From: G963665185 sp049723905
GTDB lineage: Bacteria > Desulfobacterota > Desulfovibrionia > Desulfovibrionales > Desulfovibrionaceae
Length of the DNA stretch: 64,000 nt
Reading direction: 5' to 3'
NCBI RefSeq assembly: GCF_049723905.1
Contig: NZ_JBJKFD010000001.1
Coordinates: 1,984,001 to 2,048,000, forward strand
Shown one piece after another: positions 26,577-35,577 of the stretch. The notes below the pieces were generated by a model. That model did not search any database. It saw only the letters and a program-made list of their open reading frames with translations, and was not told the DNA's origin. The position numbers and the translations under genes are program-made. The number at the start of each line of letters is the position of its first letter. Within the stretch, counting starts at the first letter, position 1.

Positions 26577-27107
26577 TCACTCGACTATCTCATAGACTCC
26601 GGGAAGTTCCCTGTAGCGCTCGGCGTAATCCAGCCCGTATCCCACAACAAACCCTTCCTTCAAGGAAAAGCCGCTGTAGTGGACTTCAACTTCCACCTCG
26701 CGCCGCTCTGCCTTGTCCAGCAGGGAACAGATGCGCACCGAGGCGGGACCGCGCTTTTGCAACACGGCCATGAGAAACTCCATGGACCGCCCCGAATCCA
26801 CAATGTCCTCGAAAATCAGAACATGTTTGTCGGTGATGTCGATTTCCAGGTCTTTGGAAAAGAGAATCTTTCCGGACGTGGAGGTGCTGTTGCCGTAACT
26901 GGACAGGCGGATGAAATCCAACATGGGCCGCATGGTCAGCCGGCGCACGACGTCGGAAAAAAAGCAGAAAGCCCCTTTGAGCACGCACACGCACACGACT
27001 TCCTTGTCCGCGTATTCCGTATTCAGCTGGTCGGCGATTTCCTGAATACGTTTCTGAATGGCCTGGGGGCTGATGAGTTCAACGAGATTGGCGTTGTTCA
27101 TATCCAT
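26577..27107 (-). CDS. hpt: Hypoxanthine phosphoribosyltransferase
   Basis: 176 residues. It salvages hypoxanthine and guanine to IMP and GMP using PRPP. The PRPP-binding loop VLIFEDIVDSGRSMEFLM is clear. CVLKGAFCFFSDVVRRL (PPi loop) and FVVGYGLDYAERYRELPGVY (C-terminal purine-contacting part) are typical of bacterial Hpt. It lies in a minus-strand run with the GNAT gene just upstream (7-bp gap), suggesting co-transcription. Confidence 0.95.
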   Translation of the reverse strand: MDMNNANLVELISPQAIQKRIQEIADQLNTEYADKEVVCVCVLKGAFCFFSDVVRRLTMRPMLDFIRLSSYGNSTSTSGKILFSKDLEIDITDKHVLIFEDIVDSGRSMEFLMAVLQKRGPASVRICSLLDKAERREVEVEVHYSGFSLKEGFVVGYGLDYAERYRELPGVYEIVE

Positions 27108-27114
27108 AAAAATA

Positions 27115-27588
27115 CTATAGGGGTTTGATACTAATTAACATTGCGGTTTCATCGCAATCGGGAAACTTGGGGCAGTTCAGGCAATCGGACCAGATTTTCT
27201 GGGGCAATGTTTCCTTGCCCACCTTTTCCAGCCCCATGTGCTCAAAGAACCCGACCTCGTAGGTCAAAGTAAAGACCTTATGTAACCCAAGGGAGCGTGC
27301 CTCGTCCAGGCAGGCACTCACAAGCGCGCGGCCCAGTCCCTTGCCCTTGACTTCCGGTGCCACGGCCACGGAACGGATTTCGGCCAGGTCTTCCCAGAAT
27401 ATGGTCAGGGCCGAACAACCAAGCACTTCGCCGTCCTTGCCCTCGGCCACATAGAAATCGCGAAGGCTGCCGTAAATCTGATTCAGGGAACGCGGCAACA
27501 GCCGCCCCTTGCCCGCATAGTCGTACAGCATGGCGTGAATGAGTTTCACATCTTCCATGCGCGCTTTGCGCACACAATACTCGCTCAT
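27115..27588 (-). CDS. ArgA-like N-acetyltransferase (GNAT)
   Basis: 157 residues, GNAT fold with acetyl-CoA loop VAVAPEVKGKGLGRALV. The C-terminal CLNCPKFPDCDETAML motif is typical of the short stand-alone N-acetylglutamate synthases of deltaproteobacteria, so the first step of arginine synthesis is the likely role. It is not next to arg genes. ATG 27588 (MSEYCVRKA) gives the family N-terminus; the ribosome site is weak. The three-Cys motif is kept and may bind metal. Confidence 0.8.
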   Translation of the reverse strand: MSEYCVRKARMEDVKLIHAMLYDYAGKGRLLPRSLNQIYGSLRDFYVAEGKDGEVLGCSALTIFWEDLAEIRSVAVAPEVKGKGLGRALVSACLDEARSLGLHKVFTLTYEVGFFEHMGLEKVGKETLPQKIWSDCLNCPKFPDCDETAMLISIKPL

Positions 27589-27598
27589 CTGGGAATAC

Positions 27599-28063
27599 CT
27601 ACTCGGATGCCTGTTGCACGGCCTGGACGAGTTCGTCCCATTCCAACACACCAACACGGTTCAAGACCCGTTTGCCCTTGGCCTTGTAAATCATGGTGTG
27701 GGGAATGCTGGAAACCCGAAACGCCTGAAACAGGTCGTTGCCCCCGCGATACACGGGGTAGTTCATGGGGTTGAGCACGAGAAACCGGTCCAGGGCGTTG
27801 ATGTCCTGGTCCACGGAAATGCCGATAATCTTGAGTTTGCTCGTATCGTACGTCGCCGCCAGCTTGTGCAGCGTGGGGAGCTCCTGGCGGCAGGGACCGC
27901 ACCAGGTGGCCCAGAAATTGACCACAACCGGGGTGTCGCTGGTTGCCAGCACCTTGAGCAATTGCGTGTACGTCATTGCCGGCGGCGCCTCGGCCCCGGC
28001 AGGTCCGGCCAGGGCCAGACAAAAAAGCAACAGTATTGCTGCCACTGTTTTTCGCATGTTCAT
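27599..28063 (-). CDS. Periplasmic TlpA/ResA-like thioredoxin
   Basis: 154 residues. An N-terminal signal peptide (TVAAILLLFCLALAGPAG) precedes a thioredoxin fold with active site FWATWCGPCRQELP, IIGISVDQD and the cis-Pro segment SSIPHTMIYKAKG. TlpA/ResA proteins reduce periplasmic disulfides, often for cytochrome c maturation, which would suit a cytochrome-rich anaerobe; that link is inference. It is first of the minus-strand run that leads to radA. Confidence 0.88.
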   Translation of the reverse strand: MNMRKTVAAILLLFCLALAGPAGAEAPPAMTYTQLLKVLATSDTPVVVNFWATWCGPCRQELPTLHKLAATYDTSKLKIIGISVDQDINALDRFLVLNPMNYPVYRGGNDLFQAFRVSSIPHTMIYKAKGKRVLNRVGVLEWDELVQAVQQASE

Positions 28064-28095
28064 TCCCTCGATAACAACGTTTAGCCAGGCGGGAG

Positions 28096-30498
28096 TTACG
28101 CTCCGCAGAGCTGCTTGGCCAGCTTTACCGCAGCCACGGCATCGGCGGAATAGCCGTCCGCGCCGATACTGTCGGCAAAGTCCTGTGTCACCACTGCGCC
28201 GCCCACCATCACCTTGGCGGCCAGCCCCCGTTCCCGCACCAGCGTCACCACGTCCTTCATCTTGACCATGGTGGTGGTCATCAGGGCGGAAAGCCCTATG
28301 ACGGAAGCCTTGGCCTTGGCGGCCTCGTCCACAATGCGCGCGGCAGACACGTCCTTGCCCAGGTCAAAGACCTCAAAGCCGTGGTTGCGCAGCATCAGAC
28401 AGACGATGTTCTTGCCGATGTCGTGGATATCGCCTTCCACCGTGGCCATGATGATGACCGCTTTTTCCTCTGTTGCCCCGCCCTTTTCCAAAAGCGGACG
28501 CAGCAGGTTGAAGCCGCGCTGCATGGTCTCGGCAGAGAGCATGAGCTGCGGCAGAAAATATTCCTTGCGTTCGTACTTCTCACCCACTTCCATGATGGCG
28601 GGGATGAGATCCTCGTTGACGATGGCCGAAGCGCCACGCCCGGTATCCAGCTCGGCCTGGATCATCCCTTCGATATCGTCCCTGGCACCGACGATGACGG
28701 CATCGCCAAGGGTTTCTATCTTGCGCCGGGCCTTGGCCGTCCCGCCTGCTCCACCGCCGGAGCCGGGCTTCCAGTCCGAATATCCGGCTATGAAGTTCTC
28801 GGCCTGGGCATCGCGCCCCAGCAGAACTTCGGCCGCGGCCATGGCCTCGCGCATGCGGGCCGAACCGGGATTGGAAATGAACGAGGTAAGCCCCGAGGCC
28901 ATGCTCATGACCGCGAAATTGGTATTGATCAATTCGCGGGCGGGCAGACCAAAGGAAATATTAGACAGCCCCATGGTGGTGGCAAGCCCCCACTTGTCGC
29001 GGCAGTGGCGGATGACCTCCAGGCAGGCGGCTCCGGCCTGCGGCTTGGACGAAACCGTCAGCACCAGGGCGTCCACGCAGATGAGACGGCGCGGAATGCC
29101 CAGATCGTCGGCCTTGGTCAACAGCTGATCAATCACCTGCAAGCGGTCCTGCGCACTCACCGGCAACTTACGTCCGATAAGCGGCAAAAGGATGAAGGGA
29201 GCGCCGAAAAGTTTGCACAGCGGGCCAAGGCGTTCCATGCGCCCCGGTTCGCCGGAAATGGAGTTGATGAGCGGAGAGCCGGGATAGTTCCACAGGCATT
29301 CTTCGATGGCGTCCATGTCGTTGGAATCGAAACACAGGGGAATCTGGGCGCGTTCCACCAGCAGCTTGCCCAGAGCGGGCAGCACGGTCTTTTCCTCCAC
29401 CATGGGCGCGCCCACGTTGACGTCCAGTATACCGGCCCCGGCTTCCATCTGCTCCTCGGCCAGCGCCATGGCATAGCCGAACTCGCCCTGCTGCAACTCG
29501 TCGATGAGACGCTGCTTGCCCGTGGGGTTGATGCGCTCGCCAATGATGACCGAAGGCAGGCCGAAGCCCATGCGGGTGGAAGCAGACCGCGAGGTGAGCG
29601 ACAGCACCACCTTTTCTTCCGGCTCGTTGCAGGCAAAGTCCGCGCCGCGCACCTTTTCCGCCAAGGCCCGGATGTGGTCCGGCGTGGTGCCGCAGCAGCC
29701 GCCCAGGGTCTTGGCGCCGCACGTGGCAAACTTGGCGGTTTCGCTCGAAAAAGTTTCCGGGTCCAGGCGGAACACGGTTTTGCCGTCCACCATCTGGGGC
29801 AGTCCGGCGTTGGGCTGGACATGCAGAGGCGTTTCCAGCACCTTGCCCATACGGCGCACTGTGGACATAATCTCCACAGGACCGGCCGAGCAGTTCACGC
29901 CAATGAGCTCCACGCCCATGTTCTGCATGGTTTCCACAAACACGTCGGGAGGCGTGCCGGTAAGGCTGACGCCGCCCTCAAAGGTCATGGACGTAAGAAT
30001 GGGCAGGTCGCAGACCAGCCGGGTGGCAACCACCACGGCCCGTATTTCGGCCAGATCAAAATGGGTTTCGGCCTTGATAAGGTCCACCCCGCCTTCCACG
30101 AGGCCTTCGATCTGCTCTTTGTAAATATCCACCATGTCGCGGAAACTGAGCGGTCCGAGCGGCTGGACAAACAGCCCGGTGGGACCGACGCTTCCCGAAA
30201 CAAAAATATCGTTTCCAGCCACTTCACGTGCAAGCTGGGCCATGGTACGGTTTAGCGTGCGGACGTCTGCGGCACCTTCCAGCTTGGGCGCGGAACCGCC
30301 AAAAGTATTGGAGGTGAGTATCTCCGCACCGGCGGCAATGTAGTCACGGTGCGTCTGGCGGATGACCTCGGGTTCCTCAAGCCCCCACAGCTCGGGGGAA
30401 CGCCCGGCAGGAAGTCCACGGGCCTGGAGAAGGGTTCCGTACCCACCGTCATATATATGGATGCGGCTGTCTGAAAGAAGTTTGCGGAAATCCGGCAC
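28096..30498 (-). CDS. Cobalamin-dependent methionine synthase, lacking reactivation domain
   Basis: 800 residues. In order: a homocysteine methyltransferase domain (GVNCSAGP and LGGCCGTTPDHI supply the zinc-binding cysteines), a pterin-binding domain (GERINPTGKQRLIDEL), and a B12-binding module with GDIHDIGKNIVCLMLRNHG, whose His ligates cobalamin. It transfers the methyl group of methyltetrahydrofolate to homocysteine. MetH of aerobes has about 1,200 residues with a C-terminal AdoMet reactivation domain; this one stops after the B12 domain, as in many anaerobes. GTG 30498 is chosen: CGGAGG lies 8-13 bases upstream and the protein starts at PDFRKLLSDSRI. Confidence 0.9.
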   Translation of the reverse strand: MPDFRKLLSDSRIHIYDGGYGTLLQARGLPAGRSPELWGLEEPEVIRQTHRDYIAAGAEILTSNTFGGSAPKLEGAADVRTLNRTMAQLAREVAGNDIFVSGSVGPTGLFVQPLGPLSFRDMVDIYKEQIEGLVEGGVDLIKAETHFDLAEIRAVVVATRLVCDLPILTSMTFEGGVSLTGTPPDVFVETMQNMGVELIGVNCSAGPVEIMSTVRRMGKVLETPLHVQPNAGLPQMVDGKTVFRLDPETFSSETAKFATCGAKTLGGCCGTTPDHIRALAEKVRGADFACNEPEEKVVLSLTSRSASTRMGFGLPSVIIGERINPTGKQRLIDELQQGEFGYAMALAEEQMEAGAGILDVNVGAPMVEEKTVLPALGKLLVERAQIPLCFDSNDMDAIEECLWNYPGSPLINSISGEPGRMERLGPLCKLFGAPFILLPLIGRKLPVSAQDRLQVIDQLLTKADDLGIPRRLICVDALVLTVSSKPQAGAACLEVIRHCRDKWGLATTMGLSNISFGLPARELINTNFAVMSMASGLTSFISNPGSARMREAMAAAEVLLGRDAQAENFIAGYSDWKPGSGGGAGGTAKARRKIETLGDAVIVGARDDIEGMIQAELDTGRGASAIVNEDLIPAIMEVGEKYERKEYFLPQLMLSAETMQRGFNLLRPLLEKGGATEEKAVIIMATVEGDIHDIGKNIVCLMLRNHGFEVFDLGKDVSAARIVDEAAKAKASVIGLSALMTTTMVKMKDVVTLVRERGLAAKVMVGGAVVTQDFADSIGADGYSADAVAAVKLAKQLCGA

Positions 30499-30718
30499 GA
30501 TATTGGCCTCCGAAATTTGGCGTGACACGGGGGAACGGCACTCCGACATGCGGTTCCATTCACAGAGGACCCGCACTCCCGCGTGTGGGGCACGTTTACT
30601 CAAAAACGTTGAAAAGGACAAACAAAAACTATAGAAGGTATGGTTCAACCCGTATCAAGACTGCCAGTCATACACACCCCGGCAAGGACGCTCGAGCGTT
30701 CAGCCAAAACAACACAAA

Positions 30719-31888
30719 ATGAGCCCAAAAAAGACTACAAATAAAGCCAGGACCAAGAAGCTCGACCGTTCGTCGCAACCCAAAACGACACAACCCAACG
30801 ATGAGAGCCTGGAAATGGACGATATGGCCCCCGAAGAACACGACGAAGACGTTCTCGACCTGGAACTGGACGACGAACTCGACGCCGCTCTTAACGACGA
30901 TTCCCTGAAAGATTCCATGGACGATTCTGTGGACGTTTCCCTGGAAAACTCCATCGACGACACCATGGGCACAGACGTGGACGACCACGACGACTTTGTT
31001 CTGCTGCCCGCCCGCAAAGGAAGCGTGGCCGCAGGCGATCCCCTGCAGATGTATCTGCGGGAAATCAGCCGTTTTCCCATTCTGGACCCGGACGAGGAAA
31101 AGGAACTGGCCCGCAGGGTCCGCGACTTCAACGACTCGGACGCGGCCTTCCGCCTCATCAGCTCCCATCTGCGCCTGGTCGTCAAGATCGCCATGGACTT
31201 TCAGCGCCGCTGGATGCAAAACGTGCTCGACCTGATTCAGGAAGGCAACGTCGGCCTCATGCGTGCGGTCCAGAAATTCGACCCGGAAAAAGGCATCAAG
31301 TTTTCCTATTACGCTGCCTTCTGGATCAAGGCCTACATCCTCAAGTTCATCATGGACAACTGGCGCATGGTCAAAATAGGGACCACCCAGGCCCAGCGCA
31401 AGCTGTTCTACAATCTGAACAAGGAGCGCCAGCGCCTGCAGGCCCTGGGCTACGACCCGACCACCTCGGCCCTGTCCAAAAGCCTCGGGGTGTCCAAAGA
31501 GGATATCACGGAAATGGATCAGCGACTGTCCAAAAACGACATGTCCCTGAACCTGACCTATGGTGAGGATTCCAACGCCACGCGCATGGACTTCCTGCCC
31601 GCCCTCGGCCCCGGCATAGAGGAAACCCTGGCCGGAGACGAGATGAGCAGTTTGCTGACCTCGCACATCGATACGCTGCGCCCCAAACTCAACGAAAAGG
31701 AACTGGCCATTCTGGACGAACGGCTGCTTTCGGAAAGTCCGCAGACCCTGCGCGAAATAGGCGAAGAATACGGCATAACCCGCGAACGGGTGCGCCAGAT
31801 CGAAGCCCGGCTGCTGCAAAAGCTCAAGCAGCATTTGTCCAACAGGATTCAGGACTTTTCCGTGGACTGGATTCGCAAGGAAGACTAA
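30719..31888 (+). CDS. rpoH: RpoH-like sigma-70 family factor with acidic N-terminal extension
   Basis: 389 residues, against about 285 for standard sigma-32. The first 100 residues are extra: a basic start (SPKKTTNKARTKK), then a very acidic stretch (EEHDEDVLDLELDDELDAAL). From DPLQMYLREISRFPILD on it follows sigma region 1.2 to 4. Region 2.4 is YYAAFWIKAYILKFIMDNWR, the RpoH box is TQAQRKLFYNLNKERQRL, and the region 4.2 HTH is TLREIGEEYGITRERVRQIE. It should direct heat-shock-type promoters. The acidic tail may act like region 1.1, by inference only. It is divergent from the MetH gene. Confidence 0.85.
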   Translation: MSPKKTTNKARTKKLDRSSQPKTTQPNDESLEMDDMAPEEHDEDVLDLELDDELDAALNDDSLKDSMDDSVDVSLENSIDDTMGTDVDDHDDFVLLPARKGSVAAGDPLQMYLREISRFPILDPDEEKELARRVRDFNDSDAAFRLISSHLRLVVKIAMDFQRRWMQNVLDLIQEGNVGLMRAVQKFDPEKGIKFSYYAAFWIKAYILKFIMDNWRMVKIGTTQAQRKLFYNLNKERQRLQALGYDPTTSALSKSLGVSKEDITEMDQRLSKNDMSLNLTYGEDSNATRMDFLPALGPGIEETLAGDEMSSLLTSHIDTLRPKLNEKELAILDERLLSESPQTLREIGEEYGITRERVRQIEARLLQKLKQHLSNRIQDFSVDWIRKED

Positions 31889-31952
31889 CTTAGTCCCTCG
31901 TCGAGGTATGGAATACAGCCTTCCTCGAAACGCATCTTTTCAAGGATTGTTC

Positions 31953-33719
31953 ATGCTGGATGCAACCATGATTCAGGCCCGTGCGGCGCAAAGCGCGTCC
32001 ATCCCCACTCTCCGCACAACCGGAAGAGTTCCGGCCCGCCCCGCGTCGTTCGCGCTGGCACTGCTTTTGGCCGTGCTCCTGTCCGGCTGCGCTGCGCACA
32101 GGTCAATGCCTGCGCCCCAGCCCCTTCCCATGTCCAAGGATTCGGCCGCGTCCTATGCCTATCTCGTTTTTCTGGACGCCTTCAAATACGGCAACATGAA
32201 AGTCGCGGAAGAAGCCATCGGCAAGGTGCTGGAAATGCACCCCACGCCCGAGGCATATCTGGAAGCGGCGGAATTTCACTGGCGCATGGGCGGCTTGGAC
32301 AAGGCCCGCGAAGTGCTCAAGAAGGGCCTGGAAAACTTCCCCGGCGATACCTTCATGACCCTGCGCCTGTCCGACGTCTACCTTGCCGAACAGCGGGCCG
32401 ACTCCGCCGCCACCACCCTGGAGCTGTACCTGCAAAAGCACCCGGACGATGCGGCCATCCGCCTGCAGTTGGCCAAGGTGTACCTGGAAATGCACAAGTA
32501 CGCCCAAACCCTGGACGTGCTCAAACCCATTCCAGCCAAGCAGCAGAGCACCATGATGTACGTGCTCCGCGCCAAGGCCAATACCCGCCTGGGACGCACC
32601 ACCAAAGCCGTGGACCTGCTCAAGGCGGCGCTGCGCAAATCGCCCGAAGACATTACCATGTGGGCCGAGCTGGCCTACATCTACGAGCTGAAAAAAGACT
32701 ACGCCGCTGCGGAAAAGACCTATTCGCACATTCTGGAACTGGGCGAACATGCCGCTGAAATCTGGCTGCGGCTGGTCAACCTGAATCTCAAGATGAACAA
32801 CCCGGACAAGGCGCTGGACCTGACGCTGAAAGGCCCCAACGACACGCAATTTCGTCTCGAAGCGGCCCGCATGTTCATTCTGGATGGATTCCACGACCAG
32901 GCCCGGCAGATTCTGGACCCCATGCAGAGCCTGGAAAACCCGCCGGACACCTATCATTTTCTGATGGCCCTCCTGGCCCTGCAGGGCGACGACGACCCGG
33001 CCACAGCCTTGCGCCATCTGGAAAAAATTCCGGACGCCAGCCAGCTCGCCAACCGGGTGTTGAGCTACAAGGCCCATCTGCTCTTCACGCTCGATAGAAT
33101 GGACGAGGCCATGGCCATTGTCCGTCAGGGCATGCAGCGCTTTCCCGACAACAAGGATTTCTACGAGATCCAGTCCTGGATTTTCGAGGACCGGCACGAC
33201 TACGGCAAAGCGGAAGAGGCCTTGCAAAAGGCCCTGAAAAAGTGGCCCAAGGACACGGATTTTCTTTACCACCTCGGCCTGATCAAGGACAAGCAGGGCC
33301 AGCGCGCCGCCTCCCTGGAGATCATGGAGCGTATCATCCACCTGGACCCGGAACACGCCGACGCCCTGAACTACGTGGGCTATGTTCTGGCCGATGAAAA
33401 CCGCGACCTGGACCGCGCCCTGGTGCTGGTCAAGGCGGCGCTCAAACAAAAGCCGGACAGTGGCTATATTCTGGATTCCCTGGCATGGGTCTACCACCGC
33501 CTGGGCAGACAGGCGCAGGCCTGGGAAGCCATTAGCCGGGCCGTAAGCCTGCAGTCCGCCATCGACCCCACCATGTGGGAGCACTACGGCGACATCGCGC
33601 TGGCGCTGAAACGCACGGGCGACGCCCGCAAAGGCTATACCCGCGCCCTGAAAGCCAAGGACAAGGGACTTACTCCGCAGGACGTGGCCAGAATTCAGGA
33701 AAAACTGGATAGATTGTGA
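31953..33719 (+). CDS. TPR-repeat lipoprotein
   Basis: 588 residues. A long N-terminus and signal segment ends in the lipobox LLSGC, giving a lipoprotein. The mature part is a TPR superhelix; repeats can be read at AEEAIGKVLEMHPTPEAYLE, AREVLKKGLENFPGDTFMTL, VDLLKAALRKSPEDITMWAE and DRALVLVKAALKQKPDSGYI. Such proteins scaffold envelope assemblies. ATG 31953 has AAGGA 7 bases upstream. The stop overlaps the next gene, also a lipoprotein (TGATG), so the two are coupled and probably work together at the outer membrane. Confidence 0.85.
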   Translation: MLDATMIQARAAQSASIPTLRTTGRVPARPASFALALLLAVLLSGCAAHRSMPAPQPLPMSKDSAASYAYLVFLDAFKYGNMKVAEEAIGKVLEMHPTPEAYLEAAEFHWRMGGLDKAREVLKKGLENFPGDTFMTLRLSDVYLAEQRADSAATTLELYLQKHPDDAAIRLQLAKVYLEMHKYAQTLDVLKPIPAKQQSTMMYVLRAKANTRLGRTTKAVDLLKAALRKSPEDITMWAELAYIYELKKDYAAAEKTYSHILELGEHAAEIWLRLVNLNLKMNNPDKALDLTLKGPNDTQFRLEAARMFILDGFHDQARQILDPMQSLENPPDTYHFLMALLALQGDDDPATALRHLEKIPDASQLANRVLSYKAHLLFTLDRMDEAMAIVRQGMQRFPDNKDFYEIQSWIFEDRHDYGKAEEALQKALKKWPKDTDFLYHLGLIKDKQGQRAASLEIMERIIHLDPEHADALNYVGYVLADENRDLDRALVLVKAALKQKPDSGYILDSLAWVYHRLGRQAQAWEAISRAVSLQSAIDPTMWEHYGDIALALKRTGDARKGYTRALKAKDKGLTPQDVARIQEKLDRL

Positions 33720-34594
33720 TGCCCGGCTCAACGCGAAAACGCCTCCGTCCCGAGACGTCCCCGCGTTTCTCGGCACAGCGACGCCCCTTTTCCCGTCTTT
33801 TTCTTCTGCTGGCTCTGGCCGTGGTGTGCCTGGCAACGGCCTGCGCGCCCAAAACCGCCACCGGACCATTCCGGAACGCGGACACGGCACAAAAATTCTG
33901 GCAGATGGTGCGCCGGACCGGCACCCTGGACGCCCCGCTGGACCTGAATCTGCGGGCCAGCATGTACGTCAACGAAGGGCACAAGTCCGCACGCATGCGC
34001 CTGAGCCTGTGGGGAAGCACAGCCCTTCCCCTGCGCCTGGACCTGCTCTCCACCATTGGTTCGCCCGTGGCCTACGCCAGCCAGACCCGCACGGTCTGGA
34101 CCATTTTCTACCCCGATTCCAACCAGGCCTTTACCCACTCCGACGCCCGGCGCGCACTGCCCGCCCTGAATCTGCCCCTGCCCTTCAGCCTGCAGGACAT
34201 GGCCCTGCTGCTGACCGGCCACGGCATGGCCCTGCTGCCCAAAACCTATGTTGCCGCCGATGCACTGCCCGACGGCGGCTGGTCCTATACATTGGCGAAC
34301 AACCCGGTGGAAAAGGTGGACTTTGACGGCTTAGGAAATATCGTCCGCATGCAGAGCCCGCCACAGGATGCGAAAGATTCGGCCTGGACCATGGACCTTT
34401 CCCGCTACGGCAAGGAAGATTTTCCTCATTCTCCGGCAAAAATAATTCTGACCATGGGCCGGGACAAAAGCGCGAGAATTTTTCTCAAATCCGTGGAGGT
34501 TCGCAACCAGCCTTGGCCGACCAATGCCACACGCCTGGACCTTCCCGAAGATGTCGTGCCCATTCCGCTGGACGGAAGGGCTTGTCTTTATTAA
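33719..34594 (+). CDS. LolB/DUF4292-like outer-membrane lipoprotein
   Basis: About 291 residues. An Arg-rich start leads into LFLLLALAVVCLATAC, a lipobox-type signal. The mature domain alternates strands such as LDLNLRASMYVNEGHKSARM and LPLRLDLLSTIGSPVAYASQ, the open beta-barrel pattern of LolA/LolB-like proteins. The assignment is by pattern only. ATG 33719 overlaps the stop of the TPR lipoprotein by one base; GTG 33716 is an alternative. This context occurs in deltaproteobacteria. Confidence 0.65.
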   Translation: MPGSTRKRLRPETSPRFSAQRRPFSRLFLLLALAVVCLATACAPKTATGPFRNADTAQKFWQMVRRTGTLDAPLDLNLRASMYVNEGHKSARMRLSLWGSTALPLRLDLLSTIGSPVAYASQTRTVWTIFYPDSNQAFTHSDARRALPALNLPLPFSLQDMALLLTGHGMALLPKTYVAADALPDGGWSYTLANNPVEKVDFDGLGNIVRMQSPPQDAKDSAWTMDLSRYGKEDFPHSPAKIILTMGRDKSARIFLKSVEVRNQPWPTNATRLDLPEDVVPIPLDGRACLY

Positions 34595-34642
34595 TGCCCC
34601 CCTTGGGTGTAGAGTGCTTCGCAACAAAATCGAGGAATACCA

Positions 34643-34984
34643 ATGAGCCAGAAAAATCATTGCTCCTGTTCCACTTCCCGCCACGACCCCATCACCACGT
34701 TCCTGCTCGGGCTGCGGGTTCTGGGCAGCGAGATCACCTGGATGCTGCTGCGTCTTCTGGCCGCCATTGAAATTCGCCAGCTCGAAAGCCGCCTGCGCAA
34801 GGAAAACAAAGAGCACGAGCGGCTGCGTTCGCTCTGGCGGGCTGGCAAGGCAGACGGAGACGAAATGCTGCTGGCCGCACGCCAGGCCGATTTTCTGCGC
34901 GAGGAATTGAACTTCCTGCGCGGGGAAATACCTGTGCGGCGCGAACGTTTCGAGGCCTCGCGCAAGGAACGCTGGGGATTGTAG
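34643..34984 (+). CDS. Small coiled-coil protein
   Basis: 113 residues. A Cys/Ser-rich start (NHCSCSTSRHD), a hydrophobic helix (TFLLGLRVLGSEITWMLLRL), then a long charged helix (RQLESRLRKENKEHERLRSL), probably a coiled coil. No family is recognised. It is third after the two lipoprotein genes on the same strand, 48 bp after the second. Confidence 0.6.
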   Translation: MSQKNHCSCSTSRHDPITTFLLGLRVLGSEITWMLLRLLAAIEIRQLESRLRKENKEHERLRSLWRAGKADGDEMLLAARQADFLREELNFLRGEIPVRRERFEASRKERWGL

Positions 34985-35062
34985 GGCCCCCCTCTCCGGC
35001 GCGGGAACACGGCTTCGCGGCGGAGGGATTCATCATAACCACGCCAATAGGAACACACTTCC

Positions 35063-35500
35063 ATGCCAACCATATTCATTGCCTCGGACCACGGAGGTTT
35101 CAACCTCAAGAAGGCTGTCCGCGAACATCTGACCGAAACGGGCGTTACGGTGACGGACCTGGGGCCGGACAACACAAACTCGTGCGACTACCCCGAGTAC
35201 GCCCAAAAGCTCTGCCGCAAGGTACTGGACACGCCCGACAGCCTGGGCATACTCATCTGCGGCACCGGCATAGGCATGGACATCACCGCCAACCATATTT
35301 CCGGCATCCGCTCCGCGCTGTGCCACAACGAGTTTACAGGACGCATGGCCCGGGCGCACAACAACGCCAACGTGCTGTGCATGGGTGAACGCGTTTTGGG
35401 ACAGGGAGTGGCTCTGGCCATTGTGGACGCTTTTCTGTCCACCGAATTCGAGGGCGGACGTCACGCCCGCCGCGTGGGATTGATCGAAAACAACGGATAA
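35063..35500 (+). CDS. rpiB: Ribose-5-phosphate isomerase B
   Basis: 145 residues. It interconverts ribose-5-phosphate and ribulose-5-phosphate. The family start IFIASDHGGFNLKKAVREHL, the active-site ILICGTGIGMDITANHISGI (catalytic Cys) and RMARAHNNANVLCMGER are all present. It leads an rpiB-tkt-glpX group that covers the non-oxidative pentose phosphate pathway and gluconeogenesis. Confidence 0.95.
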   Translation: MPTIFIASDHGGFNLKKAVREHLTETGVTVTDLGPDNTNSCDYPEYAQKLCRKVLDTPDSLGILICGTGIGMDITANHISGIRSALCHNEFTGRMARAHNNANVLCMGERVLGQGVALAIVDAFLSTEFEGGRHARRVGLIENNG

Positions 35501-35577
35501 CCGACCTTACCTTCGGGCAGGCCCTTTTTCGCGAACCGCCAACGCCGCCGCAGATGCGGCGCATAGGAACAACTTCC

